From an uncultured Muribaculaceae bacterium (GTDB lineage Bacteria > Bacteroidota > Bacteroidia > Bacteroidales > Muribaculaceae), in NCBI GenBank assembly GCA_910588065.1, contig CAJUPZ010000014.1, positions 10,583-74,582 of the forward strand: a stretch of 64,000 nucleotides of DNA. The letters run 5' to 3'. Below the pieces are notes generated by a model that saw nothing but the letters and a program-made list of their open reading frames with translations, was not told the origin of the DNA and did no database searches. The position numbers and the translations under genes were made by a program. Shown here one piece after another: positions 61,147-64,000 of the stretch (position 1 is its first letter; each line of letters starts with the position of its first letter).

Positions 61147-62148
61147 ATGGCTGTGCTTCACCTCTTTAATCCCGGAAACGACCTTGCCCTCGCGGCAGGG
61201 ACACAGCGCTACACCCCGCCCCCGGTGGCCGCGCGCCTCGAGGCCGCCGGTGCTCTGATTCCGCTCTGGTTTGCCGCGCCCGGCGACCTGCTTCTCGCCC
61301 CTGACTCTCTCTCTCCTCAGTTGGAGCGCATGAAGGCTCGCTATGGCCTTGAAGGGGAGTTGTATACCCCCGGCAAAGCTCATCTCGTCACAGCCCTCAG
61401 CCCTTGGGGCTGGAGTGCCGACACCCGCAGCCGATTTCGCAGCGCAGGGGTGAGGGAGGAGCTGTTGCCCTCTGACAACCAACTGATTACCCACCGTACT
61501 CTCAGCCACCGCCGCATCTCGATAGCTATTCTCAGAGAGCTCGGGTGGCCGCAGCTGCCGGTCGAGGCCGCATCTGTTGATGAGGCTCTGAGCGCTGTCG
61601 ATAGCTTTGGCGGCAGGGCGTTTGTCAAACACCCCTGGTCGTGCAGCGGGCGCGGCGTTTTCGACACCGCAAACCTCTCTACGGTAAAGCTTCGCGAGAT
61701 TGTGAGTGGCGGCATACGCCGTCAGGGCAGCGTGATGATTGAGCCGGCATACAGCAAGGTGGCCGATTTCGCCATGCTCTTTTGCTGCCGCGGCGGCAGG
61801 GCTGAATTTCATGGGCTGTCACAGTTCGACACTCACCCCGGAGGTGCGTATTCCGGCAATCTGATTGCCCCGCAGCAGCATATCGCGGAACGCATCGGGG
61901 TTGACACCGGCTCTCTCCTTACCGTAATGGAGTCTGCGCTCGGCAAGGTGGTGGCTCCATGTTACTCCGGCCCCGTTGGGGTGGACATGATGGTGGCCCT
62001 CAATCATGCCGGCGAGAGATTTATAATGCCGTGTGTGGAGGCTAATCTCCGCTTTACAATGGGCTTTGTGGCCAAGGCTGTCGCCGACCGCCACCCTGAC
62101 CTCTGTCCGGCTCTTACTACCGATTCTTTTCTTTATGTAAATAGCTGA
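61147..62148 (+). CDS. ATP-grasp-like protein of unknown function
   Basis: The 333-residue protein has no signal peptide. It begins LHLFNPGNDLALAAGTQRYTPPPVA and contains RAFVKHPWSCSGRGV, which looks like the ATP-grasp nucleotide-binding strand-loop, and VGVDMMV ... PCVEANLRFTMG, which looks like the metal-binding Glu/Asn strand of that fold. I infer an ATP-dependent carboxylate-amine ligase-like enzyme, but no substrate can be named. It lies 17 bases after the DUF2520 gene and 5 before the GH27 gene. Confidence 0.65.
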   Translation: MAVLHLFNPGNDLALAAGTQRYTPPPVAARLEAAGALIPLWFAAPGDLLLAPDSLSPQLERMKARYGLEGELYTPGKAHLVTALSPWGWSADTRSRFRSAGVREELLPSDNQLITHRTLSHRRISIAILRELGWPQLPVEAASVDEALSAVDSFGGRAFVKHPWSCSGRGVFDTANLSTVKLREIVSGGIRRQGSVMIEPAYSKVADFAMLFCCRGGRAEFHGLSQFDTHPGGAYSGNLIAPQQHIAERIGVDTGSLLTVMESALGKVVAPCYSGPVGVDMMVALNHAGERFIMPCVEANLRFTMGFVAKAVADRHPDLCPALTTDSFLYVNS

Positions 62149-62153
62149 ATATC

Positions 62154-63737
62154 ATGAAACTGTCAACAAAATTAACCCCTCTCCTACTGCTGGCGGCAAG
62201 CTCCGCGGCGCTTGCATCAGGCCCCACAATGGGCTGGAGCTCCTGGAATACCTACCGTGTAAATATCAGCGACTCGCTCATCATGAGCCAGGCCGATGCC
62301 CTTGTGAGACTCGGCCTCGATTCATGCGGCTACCGCTACATAAACATCGACGACGGCTATTTCGGCCCGCGCGATGCCGATGGCAACCTCACTTTCAATG
62401 AGGTGCGCTTCCCCTCCGGAATGCAGCCGGTGGTCGACCACATTCATTCGCTCGGCCTCAAAGCCGGCATATACAGCGATGCCGGACTCAGCACCTGCGG
62501 CTCGTTCTGGGACAAGGATTCTGTTGGCAGGGGCGTGGGGCTCTACGGCAATGAGGCCGCCGACTGCAAGCTCTTTTTCGACAGCCTCGGCTTCGATTTC
62601 ATAAAGGTTGACTTCTGCGGCGGCGACATCAAGCAAAATTTCGATTCGCTGCAGCTCGACGAGCGCGACCGCTACACCTCCATCGCCCGCTCCATCGCAG
62701 CCACCGGCAAGCAGGTGCGCCTGAATGTGTGCCGGTGGGCTTTCCCGGGCACATGGGTGAGCGACATCGCCGGCTCATGGCGCATCTCCGGCGACATTGC
62801 CCCATACTGGAATTCGGTCAAGAACATCATTGCCAAAAATCTCCATCTGTCAGCATATGCGGCTCCCGGCCACTACAACGACATGGATATGCTCGAAGTT
62901 GGGCGCGGCATGACTGCCGATGAGGATATGACACACTTTGCAATGTGGTGTGCCATGGGCTCGCCGCTGCTGATCGGTTGCGACCTCAATTCCATTACCC
63001 CCGCTACACTCGACTTGCTGAAAAACACCGAGCTGATTGCCCTCGGCGCCGACTCCGCCCAGGCCCAGGCATATCCGGTGAAGATAAATACCGACGGTAC
63101 TGTGCTGCTGATCAAGGATATGCAGCAGCCTTTCTCAACTCGCCGCGCGGCGGTGCTGTACAACCCCACAGACACTCAGCGCACCGTCACAGTTGCTCTC
63201 GCCGACATTGACCTTGCCGGCCCCGCTGCGCTGCGCGACCTCACTCTGCGCCGCGATATGCCTCAATCTTCTGACTCATTTAATGTTACAGTGCCTGCCC
63301 ACGGCTGCCGTGTAATCTCTGTCAATGCCGCCAAGCGTCTTGACCGCCGCCGCTATGAGGCTGAGGATGCGTGGATAAATCTATTCCAGTGCCTTAATGT
63401 GACTACTGCTACCCCTCGCCCGGTGGCTGCCCGGGGCGCATCAGCCGGCATGGCGGTGACCGCTCTCGGTGGCGATGATGACAATTGGCTCGAATGGCGC
63501 AGGGTGCACACCTCGCGACCCGGCGATTACTCTCTGCAGATTGCCACACTGCCGGAAGCCGCGGCCTCATTCATGGTAAGCATCGATGGCGGTGAGCCGG
63601 TGACTGTGTCAGTGTCGCCTGCAGAGCCTGTTGCAACTGTCAAGGCACCTCTCGCCGCAGGCCTCCACACCGTCCGCATTCTCAATCCCACCTCCGCCAT
63701 CCCCGCCGTGGATGCCCTCACCATAACCCCGCTCTGA
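62154..63737 (+). CDS. GH27 alpha-galactosidase with C-terminal carbohydrate-binding-like domain
   Basis: The 527-residue secreted enzyme has a signal peptide (to about residue 22), the GH27 opening PTMGWSSWNTY and INIDDGYF, the nucleophile Asp153 in FIKVDFCGGD, and the acid/base Asp214 in RISGDIAPYW. It should release terminal alpha-galactose. After the barrel (to about residue 300) and a beta-domain comes a C-terminal segment beginning RRYEAEDAW, as in CBM6/35-type modules, with an ADALTI-like end (VDALTITP). It follows the ATP-grasp-like gene by 5 bases, in an otherwise intracellular operon. Confidence 0.92.
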   Translation: MKLSTKLTPLLLLAASSAALASGPTMGWSSWNTYRVNISDSLIMSQADALVRLGLDSCGYRYINIDDGYFGPRDADGNLTFNEVRFPSGMQPVVDHIHSLGLKAGIYSDAGLSTCGSFWDKDSVGRGVGLYGNEAADCKLFFDSLGFDFIKVDFCGGDIKQNFDSLQLDERDRYTSIARSIAATGKQVRLNVCRWAFPGTWVSDIAGSWRISGDIAPYWNSVKNIIAKNLHLSAYAAPGHYNDMDMLEVGRGMTADEDMTHFAMWCAMGSPLLIGCDLNSITPATLDLLKNTELIALGADSAQAQAYPVKINTDGTVLLIKDMQQPFSTRRAAVLYNPTDTQRTVTVALADIDLAGPAALRDLTLRRDMPQSSDSFNVTVPAHGCRVISVNAAKRLDRRRYEAEDAWINLFQCLNVTTATPRPVAARGASAGMAVTALGGDDDNWLEWRRVHTSRPGDYSLQIATLPEAAASFMVSIDGGEPVTVSVSPAEPVATVKAPLAAGLHTVRILNPTSAIPAVDALTITPL

Positions 63738-63767
63738 CACATTTTCCTCGCGACCCGCGCGCAAATG

Positions 63768-63868
63768 GGCGTCGGAGACGTCTGAGCGCAGGATGCGCGA
63801 TTATCTTGTTAGCCGCACACGCAGTGTGCGGATTATCAGCCATATACAAAATGGTGCCGGAGGTACCA
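63768..63868 (-). repeat. Single mosaic hairpin element with 31-bp repeat
   Basis: Read on the minus strand this element has, in order, the 17-bp box (63868-63852), a perfect 8-bp stem with a GCA-type loop (63831-63813) and the 31-bp repeat (63798-63768). The box and hairpin match each half of the 20212-20430 element; the 31-bp unit matches the copies at 20549 and 20655 with one difference each. This joined form shows that the modules belong to a single repeat family. Confidence 0.75.
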
Positions 63869-63872
63869 CACT

Positions 63873-64000
63873 TCTCGCGACCAGCGCGCTGCGGGTGGAA
63901 ATTACCGCAATCTGGTGATTCACCGGAAGATGGCGTCGGAGACGTCATCACCGCAGCGCGTTTTAGCGGTCGGAAGAGCTAATCAGGCGGGATTTCTACT
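63873..64000. repeat. Further intergenic repeat with 10-bp inverted repeat, to window end
   Basis: CGCGCTGCGG (63884-63893) and CCGCAGCGCG (63951-63960) form a perfect inverted repeat. Between them is a 15-base match (63932-63946) to one end of the 31-bp repeat. The wider TCGCGACC and CGGGTGGAA words also appear near 200 and 20.75 kb. No gene was seen between 63738 and the end. Confidence 0.6.

Noticed and set aside
1..64000. CRISPR arrays, tRNA and rRNA genes
   Set aside because: No regularly spaced repeats, cloverleaf sequences or rRNA segments were seen on reading through the gaps; the tandem repeats found are too short and lack spacers.

Overview
The window is chromosomal DNA of a Bacteroidales bacterium, most likely a Muribaculaceae-type gut species. 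This rests on two tandem SusC/SusD pairs, a ricT-gldH neighbourhood, DUF4491, DUF5106, DUF4836-like and CCDC81-type HU proteins, a lipoprotein with a Cys-Ser-Asp5 surface-export signal, and many promoters of the Bacteroidetes type (TTTG, about 20 nt, TAnnTTTG). The family-level placement is inference. No rRNA, tRNA, CRISPR array, transposase or prophage was seen.

Layout. 1-1.8 kb: the end of one gene, a decayed remnant and an intact copy of a DUF4221-like lipoprotein family. 1.9-3.0 kb: rpsF-rpsR-rplI. 3.2-4.6 kb: cardiolipin synthase. 4.7-12.05 kb: a tightly packed co-directional run (zapB-like, zapA, rny, ricT, gldH, HAD phosphatase, M24 peptidase, CCA-adding-type enzyme). 12.1-12.5 kb: an orphan antitoxin-like HTH gene with no ATG at the expected start, followed by a small hairpin repeat. 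12.5-15.3 kb: a histidine acid phosphatase and a porin O/P-type channel, divergent. 15.3-20.1 kb (minus strand): lipoprotein plus ABC transporter operon, a surface lipoprotein and an unknown gene. 20.1-20.77 kb: a non-coding block of interspersed palindromic repeats. 20.8-27.5 kb: hflX (minus), then AsmA-like giant, HAD, aroB. 27.5-32.6 kb: porin, DUF4491, TPM-domain protein, DUF5106 lipoprotein, ribE, holin-like protein. 32.7-38.0 kb: rimP-nusA-infB-folK.

38.1-51.7 kb is a polysaccharide-utilisation locus: susC-susD, susC-susD, then a secreted GH20 beta-N-acetylhexosaminidase. A host glycan containing N-acetylhexosamine is the natural guess for its substrate. The two susC genes share their promoter region, 5' leader and signal-peptide coding sequence, so the pairs look like an old tandem duplication. 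Both promoters carry a poly-G tract (G7 and G11) where the -33 box should be, and a C10 tract lies before the GH20 promoter. 51.9-63.7 kb: guaB, a SurA-type chaperone, an OstA-type protein, mutL, then a run of HU-CCDC81/SPOR protein, nitroreductase, DUF2520 oxidoreductase, ATP-grasp-like protein and GH27 alpha-galactosidase. The window ends in a second cluster of the interspersed repeats.

The observations most worth following are the G-tract susC promoters; the mosaic hairpin repeats at 20.2 and 63.8 kb; a class of promoters whose -7 box lies only 4-8 nt before the start codon, predicting leaderless mRNAs; the antitoxin-like gene that appears to start with ATA; and the lipoprotein/ABC cassette with a degenerate ATPase.
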